DNA from: Halobacillus litoralis
GTDB lineage: Bacteria; Bacillota; Bacilli; Bacillales; Halobacillaceae
Assembly: GCF_009856415.1 (NCBI RefSeq)
Contig: NZ_WMEZ01000001.1
Coordinates: forward strand, 620,001-684,000
Direction of reading: 5' to 3'
Length of the DNA: 64,000 nt
In this document: piece after piece, positions 54,291 to 63,294 of the stretch
Layout of the letters: every line of letters starts with the position of its first letter
How positions within the stretch are numbered: position 1 is the first letter of the stretch
The notes under the pieces: generated by a model
Databases searched by the model: none
What the model was told of the DNA's origin: nothing
What the model saw: the letters and a program-made list of their open reading frames with translations, nothing else
Program-made: the position numbers and the translations under genes

Positions 54291-54779
54291 TTAATCTTCG
54301 TATTCTTCTTCTAACCCGTTGCTATAAACAACCCTCAACTTGAATTCCTTATACGTTTCATCAAGTCCAAAAACCTGTAAAACATCTTCAATCACTTCTT
54401 GTTCAGATGAATCTTCATCAAAACTGAGTTCCATGAAATGGGGTGTCAGTTGATCAAGCGCCTTTTCTCCTGAGATCTTTTCTTCGCCAATTTCGTGGAT
54501 CACTGCCCGGGTTTGAGATTCGTTCGCTACGTATTGAATTTCATAAGAGAGTGTATCTACATAATCAATTTCCAGATCAAATTGTTGAAACGGAAGAGCT
54601 TTTCTTGCCTTATCCACCTTCTCATTCGTCTCATAATTCATATCATTGAGTGAATCCGTGGTGGGGGAAGTAGATAGTTGTTGTTGTTCATAATTCACCA
54701 TTTGCTCTCCATCGTTATCAGCCGTGCATCCACTCATGACAATGAGTCCTATGGCCAGTATTGAGATGATAGTTTTCAT
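54291..54779 (-). CDS. YusW-like lipoprotein
   Basis: A 162-residue predicted lipoprotein. The signal peptide ends in the lipobox IVMSGC (Cys18), followed by a polar linker and a YusW-type domain: FQQFDLEIDYVDTLSYEIQY, ISGEKALDQLTPHFMELSFD, EVIEDVLQVFGLDETYKEFKL. Surface-exposed; function unknown. RBS GGAGGG. Confidence 0.85.
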   Translation of the reverse strand: MKTIISILAIGLIVMSGCTADNDGEQMVNYEQQQLSTSPTTDSLNDMNYETNEKVDKARKALPFQQFDLEIDYVDTLSYEIQYVANESQTRAVIHEIGEEKISGEKALDQLTPHFMELSFDEDSSEQEVIEDVLQVFGLDETYKEFKLRVVYSNGLEEEYED

Positions 54780-54931
54780 TCATGATCCCTCCATTCATAT
54801 CCTTTCTTAGGATGGACGAAAATTCCTGATTTCATAACTTCGTTTCTTTGGGATGAGCACTGGAATTTTTTGAACCTAAGCTCCCATGGTAAGATGATGA
54901 TAGGATTTCTTTTATTAAGGGAGGAGAAGGA

Positions 54932-55516
54932 ATGAAAAAAATGACAGCCATAGCGATCAGCCTTCTTTTACTATTAACTGTCGGCGTCCTATTTTTTTTC
55001 AATAAAAATTCTGGAGCTTCTACAACCAGCGATTCTGAAGGTGGGAAGAGAGTAGAGTTTTATAATGGTGAAATTGTCGAATATTCTCAGCAGGACTTGA
55101 AAAGTAAACTAACGGAAATCCAATATGAAGTAACACAGGAGGACGGTACAGAAAAAGCTTTTGATAATGCATACTGGGACAATAAGAAAGAGGGCATTTA
55201 TGTAGACCTTCTCTCAGGAGAGCCATTATTCAGTTCTACAGATAAATACAAATCAGGTACCGGATGGCCAAGCTTCACGAAACCGATTAAGGAGAAATAC
55301 ATCACGACAAAAGATGATCCGGGAATTTTCGGAATGAGGACAGAAGTAAGAAGCGAGCAAGGGGATAATCATCTTGGTCACGTATTTGAAGACGGACCAG
55401 AACCGACAGGGTTGAGATACTGCATGAATAGTGCAGCCATGGAGTTTATTCCTAAGCAGGAAATGAAAAAGCGTGGATACGGTGAATTTTTACATTTGTT
55501 TAAAGAAGAGGGGTGA
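54932..55516 (+). CDS. msrB: Membrane-anchored methionine sulfoxide reductase MsrB
   Basis: 194 residues. An N-terminal hydrophobic segment (6-24) anchors or exports the enzyme, so it would act outside the membrane, unlike msrAB at 29177. The MsrB core keeps the catalytic Cys in [12 protein letters not shown] and [11 protein letters not shown]. The resolving-Cys motif GCGWPSF reads GTGWPSF, so recycling must use another Cys or a sulfenic acid-direct route. No MsrA accompanies it. RBS AGGGAGGAG. Confidence 0.92.
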   Translation: MKKMTAIAISLLLLLTVGVLFFFNKNSGASTTSDSEGGKRVEFYNGEIVEYSQQDLKSKLTEIQYEVTQEDGTEKAFDNAYWDNKKEGIYVDLLSGEPLFSSTDKYKSGTGWPSFTKPIKEKYITTKDDPGIFGMRTEVRSEQGDNHLGHVFEDGPEPTGLRYCMNSAAMEFIPKQEMKKRGYGEFLHLFKEEG

Positions 55517-55535
55517 ATTCACCCTCTTCTTTTTA
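55504..55535 (+). terminator. Terminator over the msrB stop codon
   Basis: AGAAGAG / CTCTTCT with inner GGTGAATTCACC palindrome and T5; contains the msrB stop codon. Confidence 0.85.
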
Positions 55536-55587
55536 TTGATAATGAATCTCATTGACGGGCCCCCGATCCTTCCTTTACAATAATATT

Positions 55588-55606
55588 GATAATGATAATC
55601 TTTATC
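55588..55606 (+). promoter_or_regulatory. Fur box upstream of the siderophore-binding gene
   Basis: GATAATGATAATCTTTATC matches 18 of 19 bases of the Fur consensus (GATAATGATAATCATTATC), 28 bases before the ATG. Iron repression expected. Confidence 0.92.
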
Positions 55607-55633
55607 AATTATTTAGATGAAAGGAAGTTTTTT

Positions 55634-56605
55634 ATGAAAATATGGCAGATGCTATCATTTTTATTGCTTGTACTTTTCTTAGCCGCTTGTGGAGAAGAGG
55701 GATCGAGTGAGGAAGCTGCTTCTTCTGAATCCTCAACCTCAGAAGTAGGGAGAACGATTGAAAGCAGCACAGGGGAAGTGGAGATTGAAGGTACACCAGA
55801 GAGAGTTGTCGTTTTAGAGTGGTCCTATGTTGAACATATGCTTCCCTTACATATTCAACCCGTTGGAGTAGCAGATAAAGAGGGGTATAACAAATGGGTC
55901 AATGTAGGTGAGCCCCTATCAGATAAGGTAGAAGATGTCGGTACGCGATCCGAACCAAACTTTGAAGCTATTTCACGCCTGAATCCTGATTTGATCATAG
56001 GTGCGAAGTACAGACACGAAGGGTTTGAAGATCAATTAAACGATATCGCTCCAACCATTATGTTTGCGCCGTATTCTGAGGAAGGTGCAAGCGATCAGTA
56101 CCAGCACTTGAAAGATGAGTTTAAAACGATGGGTAAGATCTTCAAAAAAGAAGAAGAAGCTGAAAAATATCTAACCGAAATGGAACAAAGAATTTCCGAT
56201 TTAGGTGAAGGAATTGGAGATGCTAGTCAAATGGATGCCGTTGTAACGCAAGCCTTCACCTCTCAAAACACACCTACCATGAGGTTGTTTACAGATAATT
56301 CCGTAATAGCTGGAGTTTTGAACCAAATGGGGATCAACAATGCAGTCGAAACGGAACAACCTGAAATTTACGGGTTTGTAAATTCAGATGTTGAGTCCCT
56401 GCAAAATTATCAAGATTCTCATTTCTTCTATCTGGTGCAGGACGACGATCCTATTTTTGATAACTTGGCCGACAATCCAGCTTGGACGAATTTAGATTTT
56501 GTAGAAGAAAACCACACGTATAAGCTTCCCGGTGATATGGGTACTTTTGCTGGTCCTCTGTCAGCAGAACGATTTGCTGAAGAAATCGCTGGACATTTAG
56601 AATAA
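55634..56605 (+). CDS. Iron-siderophore ABC transporter substrate-binding lipoprotein
   Basis: Captures ferric siderophores (FecB/YfiY-like). 323 residues from 55634 (RBS AAAGGAAG); an upstream in-frame start would overlap the Fur box. Lipobox FLAACG, then an acidic Ser/Glu linker. Periplasmic-binding type III features: PERVVVLEWSYVEHML, LNPDLIIGAKY, and FVEENHTYKLPGDMGTFAGPLSAERF. No permease or ATPase gene is adjacent, so it must use a transporter encoded elsewhere. Confidence 0.93.
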   Translation: MKIWQMLSFLLLVLFLAACGEEGSSEEAASSESSTSEVGRTIESSTGEVEIEGTPERVVVLEWSYVEHMLPLHIQPVGVADKEGYNKWVNVGEPLSDKVEDVGTRSEPNFEAISRLNPDLIIGAKYRHEGFEDQLNDIAPTIMFAPYSEEGASDQYQHLKDEFKTMGKIFKKEEEAEKYLTEMEQRISDLGEGIGDASQMDAVVTQAFTSQNTPTMRLFTDNSVIAGVLNQMGINNAVETEQPEIYGFVNSDVESLQNYQDSHFFYLVQDDDPIFDNLADNPAWTNLDFVEENHTYKLPGDMGTFAGPLSAERFAEEIAGHLE

Positions 56606-56611
56606 GAGATG

Positions 56612-56645
56612 CAAAAAGCTACCTGCTTTAAGGTAGCTTTTTTTG
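56612..56645 (+). terminator. Terminator
   Basis: AAAAAGCTACCT / AGGTAGCTTTTT with a 6-base loop and T7. Confidence 0.9.
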
Positions 56646-56691
56646 TAATAGACCAAGGGTTCTTATCATCGCGTATTTAAAGGAATAAACC

Positions 56692-56724
56692 TTGACAAAA
56701 TCACTGAGAACGATTATCATTACC
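56692..56724 (+). promoter_or_regulatory. Promoter with Fur box for the nitroreductase gene
   Basis: TTGACA (56692-56697), 17 bases, TATCAT (56715-56720). A Fur-like box GAGAACGATTATCATTACC (56706-56724; 15 of 19) covers the -10. Confidence 0.75.
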
Positions 56725-56757
56725 GTAAATAAAACTTTAGATACGTAGGTGAGAGGT

Positions 56758-57312
56758 ATGGAACAAACAAAAACAGAATTAGCAAGAATCATTCGTGAAC
56801 GTCGCTCTGTAAAGAGTGGATATTTAGATAAAGAGGTACCGACAGAACTTGTTACTGAACTTTTAGATGACGCGAGATGGGCACCAACTCACGGTTTACG
56901 TGAACCTTGGAGATTCATTTTCATTCCTTCTCACGAAAAAGAAGAATTCGTGGAGTCCCTTGTGCAAACATTTCCTCGTGACATGCAGGAAAACCGCAGA
57001 AACTACTTCAGCCAGCCAGCCGCTCTTCTAATAGCGATTATGAATGAAGATCCTCGTCAAAAGCAGTGGGAGGAAAACTTCGGTGCAATCAGCAGCATGC
57101 TTCAAAATTTCCAATTGCTGGCCTGGGAACGTGAACTAGGTGTATGTTGGAAAACAAACCCGCAAATTCACGAACCGAAAGTACGTGAACTTTTAGGCGT
57201 TCAACCCGGTGAAAAAATTGTAGGTTTTATTCATATGGGTTTCTTTGAGCAACAACCGAAGCAGAAAACACGCACACCCATTGAAGAAAAATTAACGATT
57301 TATAAAAAGTAA
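56758..57312 (+). CDS. Nitroreductase-family flavoprotein
   Basis: FMN-dependent NAD(P)H oxidoreductase of 184 residues. IIRERRSVKSGYL (FMN phosphate), DDARWAPTHGLREPWRFIFI and NFQLLAWERELGVCWKT are typical. Start 56758 follows TAGGTGAGAGG. Iron control suggests a role in iron acquisition, perhaps ferric-siderophore reduction or free-flavin reduction; this is inference. It follows the siderophore-binding gene but has its own promoter. Confidence 0.9.
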   Translation: MEQTKTELARIIRERRSVKSGYLDKEVPTELVTELLDDARWAPTHGLREPWRFIFIPSHEKEEFVESLVQTFPRDMQENRRNYFSQPAALLIAIMNEDPRQKQWEENFGAISSMLQNFQLLAWERELGVCWKTNPQIHEPKVRELLGVQPGEKIVGFIHMGFFEQQPKQKTRTPIEEKLTIYKK

Positions 57313-57356
57313 GAAAAAGCACATCTTCTGCATCATGTGGAAGGTGTGCTTTTCTA
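57313..57356 (+). terminator. Terminator
   Basis: AAAAGCACA / TGTGCTTTT with inner CTTC/GAAG pairing. Confidence 0.8.
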
Positions 57357-57389
57357 ATGAATCTTCGAAAGTACATGAACGGAGATAGC

Positions 57390-57415
57390 AAAAGACGCCA
57401 TGATTGGCGTCTTTT
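57390..57415 (-). terminator. Terminator of the 36-codon gene
   Basis: AAAAGACGCCA / TGGCGTCTTTT with TGAT loop, 3 bases past the leftward stop codon. Confidence 0.8.
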
Positions 57416-57417
57416 CA

Positions 57418-57528
57418 TCAATCTTTATACTTCATGTCATAGGCGATTAAAACGACATTCAGTTGATCTTCTAGCTCTTTTAAACGCTGCAGCTGTTCTT
57501 TTGGTAATTCAGCATAATCGAAAGCCAT
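57418..57528 (-). CDS. Small conserved-looking protein (36 residues)
   Basis: Leftward gene starting MAFDYAELPKEQLQRLKEL and ending VVLIAYDMKYKD. Perfect AAGGAGG lies 8 bases before the ATG and a terminator follows the stop by 3 bases. Likely one amphipathic helix with a leucine-rich face plus a short beta strand. Family and function not known to me. The 100-codon frame on the other strand has no RBS and is rejected. Confidence 0.7.
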   Translation of the reverse strand: MAFDYAELPKEQLQRLKELEDQLNVVLIAYDMKYKD

Positions 57529-57685
57529 CTCCAACGCCTCCTTCGTTTTATCCTTTGTTGATCAGAAGAGGAATATTCCCTGAAATACATAACGCCTTAT
57601 CTCATGAATGGCAAGCCTTTACTATAGACGAACCTATGGTCCGCCATTTATTATTATGATAAGACTATAAATAAAGGAGATCGAC

Positions 57686-58621
57686 ATGAATTTTGTAGCT
57701 CTTGATTTCGAAACAGCTAATTCTTCAAGAGGTTCTGTTTGTTCCATTGGTATGGTGGAATATGAACAGGGCTCTATAAAAAGGGAATACTACAAGTTAG
57801 TGAAACCACAGAAAAACTATTTTTCCCCCATCAATATTCGTGTGCATGGAATTACCAAAGGTGATGTTGAGGATGCCGAGGAATTTGATGTGTTATGGGA
57901 GCGAGAGATCAGGTCATGGCTGGAAGGAAAGTTTGTCGTTGCTCATAATGCCCAGTTTGATATGGGGGTTTTGCGTGCTGTATTGGATCAATACAATCTC
58001 AGCTACCCGATGCTTGCTTACAACTGCACCGTCAATATATCTAAGAAAACGTGGCAACTGCCAAGATACAAGTTAAATATCGTTTCCAATCATCTTGGTT
58101 TTACATTCAGTCACCACCATGCATTAGAAGATGCGAAAGCTTCTGCTCATATCCTTATGTCAGCAAAAGAAGAGCTTGGAGCTACGGATGCTAAGGACCT
58201 TGTAGATAAAACAGGCACAACGAACGGAATGATGTTTGATGGAGGCTATGAGCCAGCAAGAATAAACAAAAAGAAACGGGCGAAAAAAGCACATCCATCT
58301 TCCTACGTAGCCGCAACCAATCAGTTTGATTCATCACACCCTTTTTATAATGCAGCTGTAGTATTTACCGGAAAGTTAAAAGAAATGAAAAGGGATGAAG
58401 CCAGTCAAAAAGTTGTTGATTTAGGTGGAGAACTTCACACCACAATTGAATCCAATACAAGCTTTGTAGTCGTTGGCGAACAAACGTTCGAAGGGTATAA
58501 AAATGGCAAAAAAACGAGCAAACTCGAAAGAGCAGAGACGCTGCTAAGTCAGGGATATCCCATTGAAATAATTTCAGAATCGGACTTTCATCAATATTTA
58601 AAACGCTCATCCAATAAATAA
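57686..58621 (+). CDS. DnaQ-like 3'-5' exonuclease with BRCT domain
   Basis: A 311-residue nuclease. DEDDh exonuclease domain (1-165): VALDFETANSS (Asp, Glu), VAHNAQFDMGVL (Asp), HHALEDAKASA (His, Asp). After a basic linker (KKKRAKK), a BRCT domain (220-305): AAVVFTGKLKEMKRDEASQ, VVDLGGELHTTI, VVGEQ. Such proteins probably trim DNA in repair or replication. RBS AAAGGAG. Last + strand housekeeping gene before the strand switch. Confidence 0.93.
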   Translation: MNFVALDFETANSSRGSVCSIGMVEYEQGSIKREYYKLVKPQKNYFSPINIRVHGITKGDVEDAEEFDVLWEREIRSWLEGKFVVAHNAQFDMGVLRAVLDQYNLSYPMLAYNCTVNISKKTWQLPRYKLNIVSNHLGFTFSHHHALEDAKASAHILMSAKEELGATDAKDLVDKTGTTNGMMFDGGYEPARINKKKRAKKAHPSSYVAATNQFDSSHPFYNAAVVFTGKLKEMKRDEASQKVVDLGGELHTTIESNTSFVVVGEQTFEGYKNGKKTSKLERAETLLSQGYPIEIISESDFHQYLKRSSNK

Positions 58622-58637
58622 GGATGAGCGTTTTTTT
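58599..58637. terminator. Terminator between convergent genes
   Basis: AAAACGCTCATCC / GGATGAGCGTTTT with a 9-base loop and T7; contains the exonuclease stop codon and serves both directions. Confidence 0.88.
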
Positions 58638-59175
58638 ATTTCCTGGATAGATACCTCCGATCTTTTAACCGCTCTGGGTGGACGGATTTAGCATGAAAAG
58701 AAAGGTTGCCTAAATTGACACCTCCACCAAAATAATAAGATTGCCACACAATTTTTGTGCAATACTGTTCCTCGTTGACCCTGCTTATAGGCGTCCATAT
58801 CTTATAGTTGGCATGAGGATGTTCTCTTTGCAGTTTTACCGCATAATCAGCAGCCGCGTCTCCTGATTTCCTATCCTGGGCTGAATAGATGCGTATCTTG
58901 CTGAATTTGTTAAAATAAGACTCCATTTGATCTTGCACGACTCCTGAAGGAATGGAATGAACAACTTTATTATCTTTCGTTACAATCCCTACATGACCTA
59001 TATAACGCGATTCTTTTTTACCGATTGGAGAAAACAGCAAATCCCCAGGGGCAATGGAGAGGTTTGTACCAGGATACAGATGTTCATGTTCTTGAGTTAC
59101 TAGTGCAGTAACTTTCTTCGGCTTTATAATCAATGCTAAAAATACAGTACTTACGAAGAGGAGCAGCTTTTTCAT
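58636..59175 (-). CDS. Secreted YiiX/YebB-like NlpC/P60-superfamily hydrolase
   Basis: 179 residues from 59175 (RBS AAGGAAGG). Signal peptide 1-24. PGDLLFSPIGKKESRYIGHVGIVTKDNKVVHS (His with turn), and EEQYCTKIVWQSYYF (Cys) match the circularly permuted papain-like YiiX/YebB group of cysteine hydrolases acting on peptides or lipids. It diverges from the homing endonuclease gene. Substrate unknown. Confidence 0.85.
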   Translation of the reverse strand: MKKLLLFVSTVFLALIIKPKKVTALVTQEHEHLYPGTNLSIAPGDLLFSPIGKKESRYIGHVGIVTKDNKVVHSIPSGVVQDQMESYFNKFSKIRIYSAQDRKSGDAAADYAVKLQREHPHANYKIWTPISRVNEEQYCTKIVWQSYYFGGGVNLGNLSFHAKSVHPERLKDRRYLSRK

Positions 59176-59260
59176 AAACACCTTCCTTAGTCTTCTTATA
59201 TCATTATCCTAGCTGAACAAATGCGAAATAACAAAGGGGAAGTGCTAAAAATTACCCTCC

Positions 59261-59281
59261 AGAACATATGTTCGCTATAAT
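59261..59281 (+). promoter_or_regulatory. LexA-type SOS box with -10 element
   Basis: AGAACATATGTTCG (59261-59274) fits the Gram-positive LexA/DinR consensus CGAAC-N4-GTTCG in 13 of 14 counted positions, and a TATAAT follows directly (59276-59281). Repression by LexA of the endonuclease gene is expected. Confidence 0.75.
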
Positions 59282-59313
59282 TAAAAAGAACGAACACTTA
59301 GGAGGGATCATAA

Positions 59314-60084
59314 ATGAGTAGACCATTAAGAAAAAGAACAATGTCCAAAGTAGATATTGCTCAACTGTATAAGGCCGGCGAGAGTACAACTGTTATAGCT
59401 GAAAAAGCGAATGTTTCACCGGATTATATCCGTATCGTATTAAAGGAATTAGGAGTTCCATTAAGACCAAGAGGCAGCTGGAAGAGAAAGTTTAAGGTCA
59501 ATGAAGACTATTTTAAAACTTGGTCCAACAACATGGCATATATCTTAGGATTTATTGCAGCAGATGGAATGATTTCAGGGCATGCGCAGTTAATTAGCAT
59601 CGCACAAAAAGAAAAAGAAATACTGCTGGATATTAAGCGTGAAATGGAATCCAGCCATCCGATAACAAAAAACGAACGGACAGCTGTACACATGCTTAAT
59701 ATCGGAAGTAAAATTCTCAAAGAGGATCTCATTCACATACATGGCATAATACCTAAGAAATCATTGACTTTAAAATATCCAAATGTTCCAAGGGAATATC
59801 AATCACATTTTGTAAGAGGGTATTTTGATGGTGATGGGTGTATTTACAGAGATAAACACTTTATCAATATTGTAGGTGGATCCAAATCATTTATGATGGG
59901 ATTAATAAATGTACTTAGAGCAAATGATATAGAATCGAGATTAAATACGAACCACGATGACTTAATAGTAAGAGTTTATGTTAGCGGTAAAGAAGATGTT
60001 GAAAATTTCTTCTATTGGATATACGACCAAAAGGGAATATATTTAGAAAGAAAATATTCAACGTTTTTAAAGTTATTAAAGTGA
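59314..60084 (+). CDS. Free-standing LAGLIDADG homing endonuclease
   Basis: Selfish DNA-cutting enzyme of 256 residues. N-terminal helix-turn-helix (VDIAQLYKAGESTTVIAEKANVSPDYI), then two LAGLIDADG helices, MAYILGFIAADGMI (about 74) and HFVRGYFDGDGCIY (about 167), each with its catalytic Asp. No intein or intron surrounds it. Codon use is AT-rich compared with neighbours. RBS TAGGAGGG. The LexA-type box upstream suggests damage-induced expression. Confidence 0.92.
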   Translation: MSRPLRKRTMSKVDIAQLYKAGESTTVIAEKANVSPDYIRIVLKELGVPLRPRGSWKRKFKVNEDYFKTWSNNMAYILGFIAADGMISGHAQLISIAQKEKEILLDIKREMESSHPITKNERTAVHMLNIGSKILKEDLIHIHGIIPKKSLTLKYPNVPREYQSHFVRGYFDGDGCIYRDKHFINIVGGSKSFMMGLINVLRANDIESRLNTNHDDLIVRVYVSGKEDVENFFYWIYDQKGIYLERKYSTFLKLLK

Positions 60085-60118
60085 AAAAGAAGGAGGGAAA
60101 ACTCTCTTTCTTTTTTTA
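60085..60118 (+). terminator. Terminator after the endonuclease gene
   Basis: AAAGAAGGAG / CTCTTTCTTT (one G-T) with an 8-base loop and T run. Confidence 0.7.
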
Positions 60119-60125
60119 TTATTCT

Positions 60126-60153
60126 AGTCGACATAATATTTATTATACTTACT
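60126..60153 (-). other. Candidate dif site (XerC/XerD recombination)
   Basis: Arms AGTCGACATAA and TTATACTTACT around centre TATTTA. Compared with the reverse complement of B. subtilis dif it matches 20 of 28 bases, 9 of 11 in the XerD arm. AT-rich context makes chance matches possible. Confidence 0.35.
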
Positions 60154-60805
60154 CATTTTAAATAAGTTTATTTTGTCTCATTGCAAAAGTATACTCATGA
60201 TATTGAGACGAAATAAAAAAATCAGCAGGTTTTACATCAATCATTACTTTTGTTTATGAGTTATTTGTATTCGAATATCTTCTGCTATTCGGCATTTTGA
60301 GCTTTTGAGCTTTACAAAAAAATCTGACTAAATATTGTCCAGATACGATTAGCTTGAATTGATCTTATATCATCCATCCATTTCTATCTCATCAAGTTTG
60401 CCTTAACATTCCAACTAACTGTTAAATCATTTCTACACATGTCATTTTACATTTCGTCATAATCATACTGGATTTAATTCCACGCAACTTCCTTACGCTG
60501 ATTGGATATATATCCGTTCACATATAGTTTGTAATTACATTAATTTTTGTATTTGTTACACACGCTTTTACTGTTTATGCTCTCAAAGCTATAAGATTAG
60601 CACTTAGTTTAAGATCCATCACATCTACTCATACGTGAACTTAAATAATGGCGCATGCTGCTCTCCTCTTTATTAGAATGATTGAAAATACGCGTTCCTC
60701 CCTACTTTTCTTCTCTAAAAATATCGTGTTAATTGTTATCCATCTTTTGTTGGACTTTTACTTGAATACATGGAATTTGGATTATTGATTGTTTTTTCTG
60801 AATAT
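60154..60805. other. Gene-free AT-rich stretch
   Basis: No convincing gene, RNA or repeat. A 12-base palindrome GGATATATATCC (60503-60514) and one 15-codon frame with an RBS on the minus strand (60609-60656) are the only marks. Probably decayed or structural sequence at the strand-switch point. Confidence 0.6.
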
Positions 60806-60825
60806 TTTCGGAGTTGCTACTAAGT
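60806..60825 (+). repeat. Ter-like oriented sequence, site 3
   Basis: TTTCGGAGTTGCTACTAAGT, 20 bases identical to the reverse complement of sites 1 and 2; opposite orientation. Confidence 0.7.
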
Positions 60826-60870
60826 ATGAATAAAAAAATTTACTAAGAAGGTGCTCATTTTACGAGGGTC

Positions 60871-60884
60871 GGAACATATGTTCT
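60871..60884. promoter_or_regulatory. Second LexA-like palindrome
   Basis: GGAACATATGTTCT carries the same 12-base palindrome GAACATATGTTC as the box at 59261. No gene starts nearby; it lies between Ter-like sites 3 and 4. Confidence 0.5.
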
Positions 60885-60907
60885 GTTATTGATTATGTTT
60901 TTTAATA

Positions 60908-60930
60908 TTAGGAGTTACTACTAAGTTTTT
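60908..60930 (+). repeat. Ter-like oriented sequence, site 4
   Basis: GGAGTTACTACTAAGTTTTT; one change from the core of sites 1-3 and keeping the TTTT that site 3 lacks. Same orientation as site 3, about 102 bases away. Confidence 0.6.
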
Positions 60931-60948
60931 GTTATGAATAAATCAAAA

Positions 60949-60981
60949 GAAAAGCCACAGAGCGCTTACTCTGTGACTTTA
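60949..60981 (-). terminator. Terminator of sqdX
   Basis: Leftward AAAGTCACAGAG / CTCTGTGGCTTTT with a 7-base loop and T run; covers the end of the gene. Confidence 0.8.
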
Positions 60982-62129
60982 ACCTTTGATTTTTTTGACG
61001 TTGTTGCTGCTTGCTCTTCATACACCTTTAACGTCTTGTAATAGTACTCAAGGATCTGCTCTGAAGGTTTTTGCCAGCTATACTTTTCAGCTTCTTGCCG
61101 TGCATTTTTGCAAAGTCTCTGATATAACTCCTCATCTTCCAGCCTTTGGATCGCTTGAATCATACTATCTGTGTTTTCATTTTCAAACAATAGACCCGTT
61201 TTGCCATCTTCTACTTGCTCCATGGTTGGACCGCTTTTTGCTGCAATGACAGGCAGACCGGAAGCCATAGATTCCAGGATGACGAGGCCAAGCGTTTCTG
61301 TAACTGATGGGAAAATCAGAGCATCAGAAGAAGCGAAAGCTTGAGCAAGCTCTTCTCCGTGCATAAGCCCTGTAAACACCGTATTGGTATCTTTGAAAGT
61401 TTCTTCTAATTCGCCTTTCACAGGACCATCTCCAACAATGGCAAGAGAGATATCCTCCCTCTGTTCCAATAAGGGTTTAATTTTATGAATCTCTTTTTCA
61501 GGAGCCAGGCGACCGACAAAAACAAGAAGCTTGTTCTTTTTCCTGCCGGCAGATAACCGGTCCCTCATTTCTTCGTTTTTATGCCGTGGGTGGTAGTGAT
61601 CAACAGCAACCCCTCGGTCCCATACACTCACATTATGGAAGTTCTTCTCGTCCAGTTCTTTCTTAATGGCTCTTGAAGTACACAAATTCACATCTGCATA
61701 GTTGTGTAACTTTCTGAAATACCACCAGACAAGAGGCTTGAACGGATATAACCGGTAATAATCCAAGTATTTAGGAACGTGAGTATGATAGGAAGCAATT
61801 AACGGATAGTTCAGTTTATCGGCATAGTAGACACCTGAGACCCCTACAAGAGCAGGATTGACCACATGGACGAGGTCAGGATCATGTTTTTGCAGCAAAT
61901 CCTTCACTCGTCGCTGTGGTAAACTGAATTCTCGATACCTGTAGAAAGGCATTCTTGTCGTTTTAACCCCTTCGACGATCGCCCCTTCATATTCCGTCAC
62001 ACCAAAGTCTGGAGCAATGACGACGACCTCATGATCTTGGTTTCGCAAGTATTTGATGGACTCTTTTAATCGTGTGACGACTCCATCTGTTGATGGTAGG
62101 AATGTTTCTGTAATGATGGCGATTTTCAA
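60966..62129 (-). CDS. sqdX: GT4 glycosyltransferase, SqdX/SQD2-like
   Basis: Probable sulfoquinovosyltransferase joining UDP-sulfoquinovose to diacylglycerol. 387 residues from TTG 62129, 8 bases after AAGGAG; the longer open frame runs into sqdB. Matches to plant SQD2: ASYHTHVPKYLDYY, PLVWWYFRKLHNYADV, WDRGVAVDHYHPRHKNEEMRDRL, FVGRLAPEKE and the EX7E motif SVTETLGLVILE. It lies 13 bases after sqdB, so one operon. Without sqdB it could also be read as another diacylglycerol glycosyltransferase. Confidence 0.82.
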   Translation of the reverse strand: MKIAIITETFLPSTDGVVTRLKESIKYLRNQDHEVVVIAPDFGVTEYEGAIVEGVKTTRMPFYRYREFSLPQRRVKDLLQKHDPDLVHVVNPALVGVSGVYYADKLNYPLIASYHTHVPKYLDYYRLYPFKPLVWWYFRKLHNYADVNLCTSRAIKKELDEKNFHNVSVWDRGVAVDHYHPRHKNEEMRDRLSAGRKKNKLLVFVGRLAPEKEIHKIKPLLEQREDISLAIVGDGPVKGELEETFKDTNTVFTGLMHGEELAQAFASSDALIFPSVTETLGLVILESMASGLPVIAAKSGPTMEQVEDGKTGLLFENENTDSMIQAIQRLEDEELYQRLCKNARQEAEKYSWQKPSEQILEYYYKTLKVYEEQAATTSKKSKVKVTE

Positions 62130-62142
62130 AGCGGAAAACTCC

Positions 62143-63294
<1,152 letters not shown>

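Noticed and set aside
57357-57659. A + strand 100-codon frame
   Set aside because: No RBS, crosses a terminator, and is antisense to the better supported 36-codon gene.
59314-60084. Intein or group I intron around the homing endonuclease
   Set aside because: The gene has its own RBS, promoter and terminator; no split host gene or splice motifs are seen.
60609-60656. 15-codon minus-strand frame with GAGGAG before the ATG
   Set aside because: Too short to judge; no terminator or recognisable product.
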